From: Candidatus Desantisbacteria bacterium CG1_02_49_89
Lineage (GTDB): Bacteria > Desantisbacteria > UBA1551
DNA length: 10,305 bases
Reading direction: 5' to 3'
Assembly: GCA_001871075.1 (NCBI GenBank)
Contig: MNUP01000026.1
Location: 1 to 10,305, forward strand
The notes under the pieces are model-generated. The model was given only the letters and a program-made list of their open reading frames with translations. It did no database searches and was not told the origin of the DNA. The position numbers were made by a program, and so were the translations under genes. Below are positions 1 to 6,321 of this stretch, in pieces; positions within the stretch are counted from its first letter, which is position 1, and every line of letters starts with the position of its first letter.

Positions 1-689
1 TTTTCATCCCCTTCGTCTCCGAGATGAGAAAGCACAATAACAATATCGGCCTTGCCTTTTGTGTCAGCAATGATCTTTTTCAAAACCGCTGCCGGGTCAA
101 GGATCACAAGCCCTTCGATCTTTTCTTTGGGGAAGAAAAGGAACGCCCTGTCATTCACAACAGACGCTATCAGGATCTTAAATCCGCCTATATCCTTGAT
201 TATGTACGGCTTAGTAAATAATGGGGACTGTCCCGATTTTTGTAAGTCAAAATCGGGACTGTCCCCTTTTACTGCGATCGTCGCTGACAGGAACGGGAAA
301 GTTGCTTTCCCCATAAGTTCCTTGAGCGCTTCTTTCCCGTACATGAATTCCTGGTCACCCAGGCCGATCGCGTCGTAACCCATCAGGTTTACGGCTTTTA
401 TAGCGTATTCCGCCTGGTCCTGCGGCGCAAGCACCGGGAACAGGTCACCCGAATCCAGGACAAGGATATTCCGGTATTTCTTGCGCATTTCCTTTATGAA
501 CGCCGCGCGCCTGGGCATTCCGCCGTTAAGCAGGTTCGGGCAGGTCGGGCAGGCATTCAGCCTTCCGTTGGAGGAGTTAGTGAACAGTATTGTAAGTTCG
601 CCTGATTTGTTCTCCTGCGCAAAAATTGAAAATGAAGAATAAATCGCCAAAGGTAAAAAAATTAGCAATACAATTTTTTTTAGTGACAT
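1..689 (-). CDS. Secreted 5'-nucleotidase-like metallophosphoesterase, N-terminal part (3' end beyond window)
   Basis: The frame is open for 229 codons from ATG at 689 to the left edge, so the C-terminus is missing. Residues 1-24 form a signal peptide (MSLKKIVLLI start, cleavage near IFA|QE). The rest follows the UshA/5'-nucleotidase calcineurin-like fold: ILFTNSSNGRL (35-44), GGMPRRAAFI (56-65), ILVLDSGDLF (75-84), NLMGYDAIGLGDQEF (101-115) and VIVLSHLGDEG (217-227). These normally build the two-metal site of periplasmic nucleotide or sugar-phosphate hydrolases. Two motifs differ from the classic family: TNDxHG is TNSSNG and GNHEF is GDQEF, while DSGD and SHLG are kept. A CPTC pair sits at 47-50. 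It may belong to a divergent cysteine-containing subfamily with another metal site, or be inactive. A GAGG ribosome site lies 7 nt upstream of ATG. Residues 142-156 are encoded by a palindromic repeat. The gap to the upstream gene is 56 bp, so co-transcription is possible. The fold is fairly sure; the substrate is unknown. Confidence -1.
   Translation of the reverse strand, partial: MSLKKIVLLIFLPLAIYSSFSIFAQENKSGELTILFTNSSNGRLNACPTCPNLLNGGMPRRAAFIKEMRKKYRNILVLDSGDLFPVLAPQDQAEYAIKAVNLMGYDAIGLGDQEFMYGKEALKELMGKATFPFLSATIAVKGDSPDFDLQKSGQSPLFTKPYIIKDIGGFKILIASVVNDRAFLFFPKEKIEGLVILDPAAVLKKIIADTKGKADIVIVLSHLGDEGDE
223..266. repeat. REP-like palindrome inside the metallophosphoesterase gene
   Basis: Two 18-bp arms (223-240 and 249-266) are inverted copies with a single mismatch, around an 8-bp loop. 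Each arm carries the core GGGGAC(T/A)GTCCCG. The element is read through in frame and adds about 15 residues (142-156, including GDSPDFD and KSGQSP) between the usual FLSA strand and the PYII strand of the fold. GTCCCC-ended cores recur at 8291-8344 and 10012-10051, which suggests a dispersed REP-type family. Palindrome certain; family assignment inferred. Confidence -1.
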
Positions 690-745
690 ACTCCTGCCTC
701 TCTATACTGATATTTCTGTTCTATTTAAATATTTTTCGTAAAAAA

Positions 746-1921
746 TTAGAAAGTTTGGCAAAAACCTAAATTTATCTGATCGACTTTTAATGTAAAATAA
801 GGAAGGAATCCGGATCCATTGCTGTCCTCTGAAACGTTGAAATTATATGCATCCAATGCCTTTTTTAAATGCTCATCTCCCTGTGCTCCGCAGATCCAGC
901 CGCCTATAGGACTTATGATCCACATACCCCATCCTCCTGCACCACTCAGAATGGAACCTGCCACATAAAGTCCTGAATTATAGCTATAGTAAGCATAATT
1001 ATATTGAAAAGAAGAGATCTGTAATACTAACCCAACCCAATACATAGCCTCAAAAACCGTCCCTGCTACCGCCCATCCCTCACAGGCTTTATACCATCCT
1101 ATCGCTTCCTTGATCTCAAATTGAGCAGATCCGGGAAAACCGCTTCCTTCAAGAAGTTGTTCTACAGTCTTAACATTTGACAGCTTTAACGTTTCGTTCA
1201 GGGTTCCATCGCCGTTTGCCCCGCAGATCAGCCCGCCTACCGGAGTAACAAAATACGCGTAAGGAATGAGGCCGAGTGGCACCCACGTGGCGCATGCTTT
1301 ATACCAGCCTATCGCGTCCCTAAGTTTCTGCTGTACCGGAGGAGTAAAAGAACTCTGATAAAGAAGTGTATCAAAAGAAACGGCGTATCCTTTCTTGGTT
1401 TTTTCTTCTTTGATAATTCTCTGAGGGACTTTCTCAAGCGCGGATAATCCTGCTATCTTGCTTGCGATATTCCTGAGCGAAATAAGAAGTGAGTCCTCCT
1501 CACACCCGGCGCATTCTTCTGTCTCTGCTTTTTCTATCTGGCCCGACTGCACATCTATGATCTTAACATTGATCAAATAGGTACTGCCTATCTTGCCTAT
1601 TGTGCCGGTAAATATCTTGCGCACGCCAAGCAGCTGGCCCATCTGTATAAGGCATTCCTGGGAAGTGCAGCCTGTCATCTGGAACTGCTGTTCCTTTAAT
1701 ATCTGTTCCATATTTTCTCTTGTCACAATGGTGAATTTTGCGGTATTAACAAGTTGCGTGCGCAGATAATCGGACAGCATAAATACCACGCCAGGAGAAA
1801 CTCCTTCCTTTGCTTCCATCTCCATTACCGCAGCGGTCACTTGTATTTCCTGGGCGTATGCCGAAAGTATAAAATTTAACATTAAAAACAAGGTCTGGGC
1901 CACCACTACGGTCTTTTTCAT
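746..1921 (-). CDS. CsgG/LpoB-like secreted protein with a duplicated C-terminal module
   Basis: 391 residues. A signal peptide covers residues 1-23 (cleavage near AYA|QE); there is no lipobox. Residues 25-165 match the CsgG/curli-assembly fold seen in many secreted regulators: LSDYLRTQLVNTAKF (49-63), VTRENMEQILKEQQF (66-80), GCTSQECLIQMGQLLGV (84-100), then a GTIGKIGSTYLINVKIID run (106-123). In that group the Cys pair (85/90) and the following strand are typical. The C-terminal half holds two copies of one module: AIGWYKAC at 203-210 and 273-280, each followed by P(V/I)GGxICGAxGD (227-238, 338-349) and a leucine-rich helix. The copies differ in spacer length; the second carries a hydrophobic, tyrosine-rich insert (284-325). 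I do not recognise the module. The protein ends in alternating hydrophobic residues and a final Phe, as many outer-membrane strands do, but this is weak. GGGAG lies 5 nt before ATG, supporting the start. Role: periplasm or outer membrane, otherwise unknown. Confidence -1.
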   Translation of the reverse strand: MKKTVVVAQTLFLMLNFILSAYAQEIQVTAAVMEMEAKEGVSPGVVFMLSDYLRTQLVNTAKFTIVTRENMEQILKEQQFQMTGCTSQECLIQMGQLLGVRKIFTGTIGKIGSTYLINVKIIDVQSGQIEKAETEECAGCEEDSLLISLRNIASKIAGLSALEKVPQRIIKEEKTKKGYAVSFDTLLYQSSFTPPVQQKLRDAIGWYKACATWVPLGLIPYAYFVTPVGGLICGANGDGTLNETLKLSNVKTVEQLLEGSGFPGSAQFEIKEAIGWYKACEGWAVAGTVFEAMYWVGLVLQISSFQYNYAYYSYNSGLYVAGSILSGAGGWGMWIISPIGGWICGAQGDEHLKKALDAYNFNVSEDSNGSGFLPYFTLKVDQINLGFCQTF

Positions 1922-1988
1922 GGCGTCTCCCGGTGAACAATCATTCCATTTCTTTTTTACACGTTTATCTAAATATCTACGCTATAAT

Positions 1989-2546
1989 CTATTTCAGTAA
2001 TTGGCTCAACTTCTCGTCAAGCTTCTTGTCTATTTCCTTGTCTTCTTTTGAAACTGACAGGATCTTGCGGTTCTTATCGATGAGTATCGTGTGCGGAACT
2101 GACTCAAAACCGTATTTCTGGAGTGTCTTCTGGTACATGTCAAGCAAAATGGGAACTTCAACGCCGTAATCTTTTATGAACTGAGGAAGCACTTCCTCGG
2201 GCTTTCCGTCAATGCTTATCAGGAACATTTTCAAGCCTTTGTCCTTATATTTTTCATAAATTCTCTGGAGGGCAGGCATCTCCTCCATGCACGGGAAGCA
2301 TATGGTAGAAAAGAAATTCAGGATCACGACGGCTCTCTGTTTCTTTAGCGCCGGAGGGGTCTTAGTGTCATCAACGTCGCAGAAATTCTTGAGGGAAACG
2401 TAACTGCCTTCAAAATCGCGCAGCATAAAAAGCGGAGCCAGCTGTCCGGGTTTCACGGGTTTCAGTTCAGCGGCCTGAATAACAGCTGAAAGCTGAAAGC
2501 CCAAAGCTGAAAGTATGATGATAATCAAAAAAATAAGCTTTTTCAT
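1989..2546 (-). CDS. TlpA/ResA-like periplasmic thiol-disulfide oxidoreductase
   Basis: 185 residues from ATG at 2546. An upstream in-frame ATG at 2720 exists, but 2546 is preferred: AGGAG lies 5 nt ahead, and MKKLIFLIII opens a clear signal peptide (cleavage about residue 26). The mature part is an AhpC/TSA-Redoxin-type thioredoxin fold: GQLAPLFMLRDFEGSYVSL (34-52), the redox pair Cys83-Phe-Pro-Cys86 in FFSTICFPCMEEMPAL, and cis-Pro151 in ESVPHTILID. The family reduces or oxidises disulfides outside the cytoplasm, for example in cytochrome c maturation. Here Trp before the CxxC is replaced (STICFPC rather than xxWCxPC). An extra Cys56 sits in the insert typical of TlpA. No cytochrome gene lies nearby, so the partner is unknown. 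A run of AGCTGAA heptamers lies within the signal-peptide codons. Family very likely; specific role open. Confidence -1.
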   Translation of the reverse strand: MKKLIFLIIIILSALGFQLSAVIQAAELKPVKPGQLAPLFMLRDFEGSYVSLKNFCDVDDTKTPPALKKQRAVVILNFFSTICFPCMEEMPALQRIYEKYKDKGLKMFLISIDGKPEEVLPQFIKDYGVEVPILLDMYQKTLQKYGFESVPHTILIDKNRKILSVSKEDKEIDKKLDEKLSQLLK

Positions 2547-2568
2547 TTTTTCTCCTTTTTTTGATCTC

Positions 2569-2604
2569 TGATTACAGTGATTTCTGACTGCGATTACGGT
2601 GATT
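2569..2604. repeat. Imperfect direct repeat in the tlpA-like leader
   Basis: GATTACAGTGATT recurs as GATTACGGTGATT 10 bp later, with CTGA-containing filler between. This is one of the many short degenerate direct repeats that fill the spacers here. No promoter can be picked with confidence in the 181-bp gap between queC and the tlpA-like gene. Confidence -1.
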
Positions 2605-2623
2605 ATTTGTTTATTATTTAAGC

Positions 2624-2735
2624 TATGACACTCTGATACGGCGCCTGCCCGCCGAAGCACCAACAAACCTTTTCGAATAGAAAATTTTAGGTTTGTTGGG
2701 TATTTGCGCAGGCGGGACACTATGATACTATGACT
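2624..2735. repeat. GACAC/GATAC short-repeat stretches flanking a hairpin
   Basis: CTATGACACTCTGATAC on the left (from 2624) and GACACTATGATACTATGAC on the right (to 2735) are degenerate runs of the same CTxTGACAC/GATAC unit and bracket the hairpin at 2641-2716. The right run continues into the last codons of queC. The same unit occurs at 3879-3912. Confidence -1.
2641..2716. repeat. Long imperfect hairpin between queC and the tlpA-like gene
   Basis: An 11-bp perfect stem (CCAACAAACCT at 2660-2670 with AGGTTTGTTGG at 2689-2699) encloses an 18-bp AT-rich loop. A second GC-rich pairing lies outside it (CGCCTGC at 2642-2648 with GCAGGCG at 2708-2714, or CCCGCC with GGCGGG). There is no clear U-run after it on the minus strand, so it is more likely an interspersed palindromic element than a classic terminator, though it could attenuate read-through from queC. 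Confidence -1.
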
Positions 2736-3372
2736 CTTTGAATCCTTTCTCCCTCAACAGGCAAGCGTCGCATTTCCCGCAGGGTTTTTTCCCGCCCGCG
2801 TAACAGGACCAGGTCAGATCAACCGGCACCCCAAGCCTTTCCGCGAGCCTGACGATCTGGGCTTTGTTCATTTTGAGAAGCGGCGCTATAATAGCCGCGG
2901 GCCTGCCCTTGATACCGCATTTTGTGCCCAGCCTGGCAACGAGCCTGAAAGCGTTGAAATATGAAGGCCGGCAGTCCGGGTATCCGCTGAAATCAACAGC
3001 GTTCGCCCCTATAACCACCGCGTTCGCGCCTATTGTTTCAGCGCAGGAAAGCGCTATACTGAGGAATATAGTATTTCTTGCCGGCACATAGGTTGAGGGG
3101 ATCCTGGATCTTATTTCTTTTAATGACGACGGCCTTGGCAGCCTGCCCGAGCCGCCGAACAGGGAACTGCCCTTCCACGGCAAATTTAACTTTACTATTT
3201 TCAGCTGACAGCCTGCTTTCCGTGCGACTGCAGCCGCGGACCTGAGCTCTCTTATATGGCGCTGTCCGTAGTCAAAAGCAAGGCACAGGCATTTCCAGCC
3301 TTTTGACCTTGCCCAAAAAAGCGATGTTGAGGAATCAATACCGCCTGATAAAAGAACCACTGCCTTTTTCAT
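2728..3372 (-). CDS. queC: 7-cyano-7-deazaguanine (preQ0) synthase QueC
   Basis: 214 residues. QueC converts 7-carboxy-7-deazaguanine to preQ0 with ATP and ammonia in the cytoplasm, on the route to queuosine tRNA modification and related 7-deazaguanines. The PP-loop ATP motif SGGIDSS is at 9-15, DYGQRHIREL follows the first strand, and STYVPARNT binds in the usual place. GANAVDFSGYPDCRP is the substrate-side motif. The C-terminal zinc site is complete: Cys190, 198, 201 and 204 in CYAGGKKPCGKCDAC. Length is near the usual 215-230. The start is chosen at MKKAVVLLSGG, which places the PP loop correctly, but the ribosome site is weak (AAAAGATT upstream). queD lies 126 bp upstream on the same strand, so both enzymes of the pathway are neighbours, with a repeat-filled gap rather than tight coupling. 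Assignment is secure. Confidence -1.
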   Translation of the reverse strand: MKKAVVLLSGGIDSSTSLFWARSKGWKCLCLAFDYGQRHIRELRSAAAVARKAGCQLKIVKLNLPWKGSSLFGGSGRLPRPSSLKEIRSRIPSTYVPARNTIFLSIALSCAETIGANAVVIGANAVDFSGYPDCRPSYFNAFRLVARLGTKCGIKGRPAAIIAPLLKMNKAQIVRLAERLGVPVDLTWSCYAGGKKPCGKCDACLLREKGFKES

Positions 3373-3381
3373 AATCTTTTA

Positions 3382-3460
3382 ACCACGAATTCCCACGGAT
3401 TCTTTGCTTCGCAACATTCTTTGTGGGCTACGTCGATAAACGACGAATTTCACGAATTAT
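3382..3460. repeat. CACGGATT/CACGAATT repeats and small hairpins ahead of queC
   Basis: This stretch holds degenerate copies of a CACGAATT/CACGGATT unit (3384-3402 and 3442-3458). It also holds a nested stem (CCCAC 3392-3396 with GTGGG 3423-3427, inner TTGC/GCAA) and a 5-bp stem (CGTCG 3431-3435 with CGACG 3441-3445). It would be transcribed as the queC leader. I looked for a preQ1 riboswitch and did not find one. The same unit recurs at 7594-7656. Confidence -1.
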
Positions 3461-3501
3461 AAACTTGTAAACTCTGTAAACTATGTAAACTGTATAAACT
3501 A
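3457..3501. repeat. GTAAAC short-repeat array at the end of queD
   Basis: Five degenerate units of about 10-11 bp, consensus AAACTxTGTA, run head-to-tail: ATAAACTTGTAAACTCTGTA and onward through 3498. The array runs into the queD stop codon (CTA on the plus strand at 3499-3501). The same unit builds the array at 4741-4822. Confidence -1.
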
Positions 3502-3861
3502 TTTTTTTCTATAAACAACGCGCACGGAATCGGATTCTGAAACGCAAACTTCAACAAGGTTTGGCAGGATTTTTTTCAGGCCCGAAAAAATAAATTTCGC
3601 TATGTTCTCAGAGGAAGGATTGTTTTTCCTGAAGAAATCGATCTGGTTCAGGAACGCATGGTCAAGATTTTTATTGACGAAACCTTCGGCTATGTCTTTT
3701 ACTTCTCCGGCATCCCTCACCATGCCCAGCTTGTCCAGTTTACCCGAACGCAGGAATACTTCAACCTTCCAGTTGTGCCCGTGAAGCTTCGCGCACCTGC
3801 CTTTGTGCCCGCGTATGCTGTGAGCCGCCGAAAAATCAGTCCCTACTCTCAATTCAAACAT
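3499..3861 (-). CDS. queD: 6-carboxytetrahydropterin synthase QueD
   Basis: 120 residues, the usual size for the bacterial QueD branch of the 6-pyruvoyltetrahydropterin synthase family. It turns 7,8-dihydroneopterin triphosphate into 6-carboxy-5,6,7,8-tetrahydropterin, an early step to preQ0. The zinc ligands His14, His27 and His29 lie in FSAAHSIRGHKGRCAKLHGH, and the catalytic Cys23 sits between them. LDHAFLN (near 66-72) gives the catalytic His, SSENIAKFI (83-91) is the conserved substrate loop, and the Glu of ESDSVRVVY closes the pterin site. The start is set by MFELRVGTDFSAAH; a weak GAGAG site precedes it. murI ends 53 bp upstream and queC lies downstream, so one transcript is plausible. 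The partner queE, which acts between QueD and QueC, is not in the window. Assignment is secure. Confidence -1.
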   Translation of the reverse strand: MFELRVGTDFSAAHSIRGHKGRCAKLHGHNWKVEVFLRSGKLDKLGMVRDAGEVKDIAEGFVNKNLDHAFLNQIDFFRKNNPSSENIAKFIFSGLKKILPNLVEVCVSESDSVRVVYRKK

Positions 3862-3878
3862 CTTTTTCTCTCTTAAAC

Positions 3879-3912
3879 TCTGACACGCTGATACACTGAC
3901 ACGTTGACACGC
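3879..3912. repeat. CTGACACG octamer array between murI and queD
   Basis: Four tandem octamers, CTGACACG, CTGATACA, CTGACACG and TTGACACG, fill most of the 53-bp murI-queD gap. The unit resembles the runs flanking the hairpin at 2641-2716. No terminator or promoter is visible here, so it may simply be an inert spacer within an operon. Confidence -1.
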
Positions 3913-3914
3913 AT

Positions 3915-4724
3915 TTAGCTGTATTCCTCTATATCGATCTTTTCAACGCTGTCAACCTGGTGCCCAAGGAATGCGCCGCCTATTTTTTTGAATTTTTCCG
4001 GGTTATCGCTTACAAAAAATTTATGCCAGCCCTTGCCTTTACCTTCGTTAGCAAGCCCTCTTTCGCGCAGCACGTCGGCGCACTCGCTGGCAACCCCGCC
4101 CGAATCTACTATTGAAACTCCGCTGCCCATAATTTTCTTTATTGTTTCCCTGAGTAAGGGGTAGTGCGTGCAACCGAGTATAAGCGTGTCAATTTTCTCC
4201 TTCTTCAGGTCTTTCAGGTACTCGCCGGCTATGGACACGGTCTCTTTCCTGTTAAACCATCCCTCCTCAACCAGGGGCACGAACAGCGGGCAGGACTCCG
4301 GAAATACCTTTATGTCCGGGCCGCTGTTCTTGATCTCTCTCTCGTACGACCCGCTCGAAACAGTGCTTTCCGTGCCTATCACGCCTATTTTCCTGTTCTT
4401 TGTGCACAGGACCGCAAGCCTTGCGGCGGGCGCTATAACGTCAATTATAGGCACTGAAGGGAATTTCTCCCTCAGGAATCCCATCGCTGTGGCAGAAGCT
4501 GTATTGCATGCCACGATAACAAGCTTGACGCCGTGAGTAAGCAGGAATTTTATGTTGCCTTTGCAGAATTTCCTTATCGTGTCCGCGCTTTTCGTCCCGT
4601 AAGGAACCCTTGCGGTATCTCCGAAATAAACCACGTTTTCATGCGGAAGGTGGTTGAATACTTCCCTGGCTACGGTCAGCCCGCCTATGCCCGAATCAAA
4701 AATCCCCACCGGCCTCTCATCCAT
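3915..4724 (-). CDS. murI: Glutamate racemase MurI
   Basis: 269 residues, full length. It interconverts L- and D-glutamate in the cytoplasm to supply D-Glu for peptidoglycan stem peptides. The cofactor-independent Asp/Glu racemase fold is clear: GIFDSGIGGLTV (7-18), with catalytic Asp10 and Ser11; VYFGDTARVPYGTKS (32-46); VACNTASA (71-78), with catalytic Cys73; and LILGCTHYPLL (181-191), with catalytic Cys185 and His187. GAGG sits 5 nt before ATG, giving a firm start. The upstream gene encodes a periplasmic amidase, so two cell-wall genes are adjacent, and queD and queC follow downstream. The spacing to the amidase is 98 bp, filled by a palindromic repeat array. Nothing is missing or odd in the protein. 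Confidence -1.
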   Translation of the reverse strand: MDERPVGIFDSGIGGLTVAREVFNHLPHENVVYFGDTARVPYGTKSADTIRKFCKGNIKFLLTHGVKLVIVACNTASATAMGFLREKFPSVPIIDVIAPAARLAVLCTKNRKIGVIGTESTVSSGSYEREIKNSGPDIKVFPESCPLFVPLVEEGWFNRKETVSIAGEYLKDLKKEKIDTLILGCTHYPLLRETIKKIMGSGVSIVDSGGVASECADVLRERGLANEGKGKGWHKFFVSDNPEKFKKIGGAFLGHQVDSVEKIDIEEYS

Positions 4725-4740
4725 TTCTTCCTCACAAACA

Positions 4741-4822
4741 GTTTACAGGTTTATAAGTTTACAAGTTTATAGAGTTATATCAAAATTATTGGACTTTGTA
4801 AACTATGTAAACTTTGTAAACT
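4741..4822. repeat. Head-to-head GTTTACA/TGTAAAC array between the amidase and murI
   Basis: The left half (4741-4771) is a run of GTTTACA-type units (GTTTACAGGTTTATAAGTTT and on). The right half (4796-4822) is a run of the reverse complement, TGTAAACTATGTAAACTTTG and on. A short unique centre separates them. The halves can pair imperfectly over about 28 bp. The unit is the same as at 3457-3501. It lies just after the amidase stop and could act as a loose terminator or stabilising hairpin. Confidence -1.
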
Positions 4823-5932
4823 CTATTTACTACTGTTTTTTAAATATTCCCTTACGCCGTTATATATGGCTTCCGCTGCCATCTTCCTGAAAGACTCGGT
4901 CGCAAGCTTTGCTTCCTCCGGCGCGTAGGAGAGGAAAGCAACCTCCACAAGGACTGACGGCGCGGCGACTCCCCTCAGCACGTAAAAAAGCGCTGTCTTT
5001 ACGCCGCGGTCCGTAAGCTTCAGTTTCTTTACCATATTAGCCTGGATGCTGAAGGCAACCATGCTGCTCTCGCGCACGAATTCGTGATAGATCATGTCTT
5101 CAAGGATGGACCTGAGGTATTTGTCTTTTGACACCCCGAGCTCCCTGATCTCCAGGTTCACAACTGAGTTTTCAAGGACTTCAACCGCCCTTGCCTCTGG
5201 ATCAACCGCCTCGGAAACGAAAAAAGTCTCGCATCCCTGCATCTTCGGCGAGAAAGCGGCGTTGCAGTGTATGCTTATGAAAAGCCCCGCTCCCTTCGAA
5301 TTCGCGAAAGTTGCCCTGTTCGCAAGGGTCACGAACGTATCTTCATCCCTTGTCATCAGAACCCTGACCGGCAGGCGCATTGTGATAAGCCCGGCAAGTT
5401 TTCTCGCGATATCAAGATTTATTTCCTTTTCCATCAAACCGTTCGGACCGATCGCACCCGGATCATGGCCGCCGTGGCCAGCGTCAACTATGATGAGATT
5501 GATCTTTGGAATAAATTGTTCTTCCTGCTCCTGCTTCTGCTCCTGCTCCTGCTTCTGTTTCTGCTCCTTTACCTCGTTTTTTACACCTGCTTTTGCTGAT
5601 TCTCTAAGCAATCTGCCTGAAAACGCCTTGACCGCGAAACTGGACGGAACAAAAATAACGCCGTCTAAAATTTTAACCGGTGCTTCAAGGCTGAAAAGCC
5701 TGTTGTTAATAAGAGCGCGCTGGCCCTGCGGGAGCAGAACAACGGTTTCACCCGGCCCTTTCAGGACTATCCTTCCGGGATAGAACTTGTGCTGGTAGTT
5801 AAAACCATATCCCTTGCATATATCTTCCAGCGCGATATATTCCCTGCCGTCGATCTCCGTTGTTTTCAACTCGGCCGCCTGGCAAAAAGATGCAATAAAT
5901 ATAAAAATCAGTATTGAAATATAGGATTTCAT
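4823..5932 (-). CDS. Periplasmic N-acetylmuramoyl-L-alanine amidase (Amidase_3) with N-terminal copper-amine-oxidase-N-like domain
   Basis: 369 residues. Signal peptide at 1-19 (cleavage near QA|AE). Residues 22-108 look like the small stalk domain often called Cu_amine_oxidN1 or AMIN-like (REYIALEDICKGYGF, GVIFVPSSFAVKAF), thought to bind wall or anchor the enzyme. A low-complexity Lys/Gln/Glu linker spans 118-140. The catalytic domain fills 143-365: DAGHGGHDPGA (150-160), EKEINLDIA (168-176), SIHCNA (220-225) and VLVEVAFLS (327-335). Zinc ligands are His153, Glu168 and His222; catalytic Glu330. It cuts the bond between muramic acid and the stem peptide, in daughter-cell separation or wall turnover. 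The ATG overlaps the stop of the upstream four-helix-bundle gene (ATGA at 5929-5932) and no separate ribosome site is seen, so translation is probably coupled. Residues 256-290 resemble the insert near the active site that gates AmiA/B/C-type enzymes. Family certain; exact cellular role inferred. Confidence -1.
   Translation of the reverse strand: MKSYISILIFIFIASFCQAAELKTTEIDGREYIALEDICKGYGFNYQHKFYPGRIVLKGPGETVVLLPQGQRALINNRLFSLEAPVKILDGVIFVPSSFAVKAFSGRLLRESAKAGVKNEVKEQKQKQEQEQKQEQEEQFIPKINLIIVDAGHGGHDPGAIGPNGLMEKEINLDIARKLAGLITMRLPVRVLMTRDEDTFVTLANRATFANSKGAGLFISIHCNAAFSPKMQGCETFFVSEAVDPEARAVEVLENSVVNLEIRELGVSKDKYLRSILEDMIYHEFVRESSMVAFSIQANMVKKLKLTDRGVKTALFYVLRGVAAPSVLVEVAFLSYAPEEAKLATESFRKMAAEAIYNGVREYLKNSSK
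5516..5569 (-). repeat. In-gene GAGCAG/AAGCAG microsatellite encoding the amidase linker
   Basis: A run of hexamers (GAGCAG and AAGCAG in minus-strand reading) encodes residues 122-139, a charged KQ/EQ stretch between stalk and catalytic domains. Six-base units keep the frame if they slip, so linker length could vary between strains without breaking the enzyme. It also yields a spurious poly-leucine frame on the other strand. Confidence -1.
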
Positions 5933-6300
5933 TTGTTTTTGTCAGTTTCTCTTTTTTCTATTCCCAAAATCAGATTGGTAAGCATCCTGCAAACTATATC
6001 CAGATCGTTTCTGTAATTCTCAACCTCGATATTTGTTAAAATCTCGTTGCTCCTGCACATTTCCAATAAAGGAACGCACTCAAAAGCTGACCCTCTTGCT
6101 ATCAGGAAAAATTGCTTTCTATCATTCTTGCTGAACCTACCGTTCCCTTCAGCTATATTAAGGGATATAGACATTGAAGCTCTTCTTAACTGGTCTATCA
6201 AAGAATAATAACCCTTTATTTGCTCAGTTGATTTAGTAATTTTATTACTGAATTCTAAAGCCCTTTTATATACGTCTAATTTTTCAAAAAGAAATGGCAT
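5929..6300 (-). CDS. Four-helix-bundle protein of the 23S rRNA intervening-sequence (S23/TIGR02436) family
   Basis: 123 residues, the typical length. Family signatures are present: FEKLDVYKRALEFSNKI (5-21), YYSLIDQLRRASMSISLNIAEG (31-52) and the following FSKNDRKQFFLIARGSAFEC (56-75), then two more helices. These proteins form pentameric helical bundles; some are encoded inside 23S rRNA intervening sequences, but many, as here, stand alone in chromosomes with no known function. GGAG lies 5 nt before ATG, a firm start. Its stop codon overlaps the amidase start by 4 bp, so the two proteins are made together. Its upstream side is a 252-bp patch of repeats and the tmRNA terminator, which suggests that the four-helix-amidase pair begins its own transcript here. 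Family nearly certain; function unknown. Confidence -1.
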   Translation of the reverse strand: MPFLFEKLDVYKRALEFSNKITKSTEQIKGYYSLIDQLRRASMSISLNIAEGNGRFSKNDRKQFFLIARGSAFECVPLLEMCRSNEILTNIEVENYRNDLDIVCRMLTNLILGIEKRETDKNK

Positions 6301-6321
6301 AAATTCTCCGAAAAACGAAAG

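Noticed and set aside
2547-2720. N-terminal extension of the TlpA-like protein to ATG at 2720
   Set aside because: It would run through the hairpin and repeats, remove the signal peptide from the N-terminus and ignore the strong AGGAG before 2546.
3382-3498. preQ1 riboswitch ahead of queC
   Set aside because: The leader has stems but no recognisable preQ1 aptamer pattern; it is mainly short repeats.
4741-4822. CRISPR array
   Set aside because: Units are 7-11 bp, degenerate, with no spacers of regular length and no cas genes.
5094-5783. Long plus-strand frame opposite the amidase, and a poly-leucine frame at 5267-5599
   Set aside because: Both are shadows of the amidase; the poly-Leu run is the antisense of the Gln/Glu hexamer repeat and has no ribosome site.
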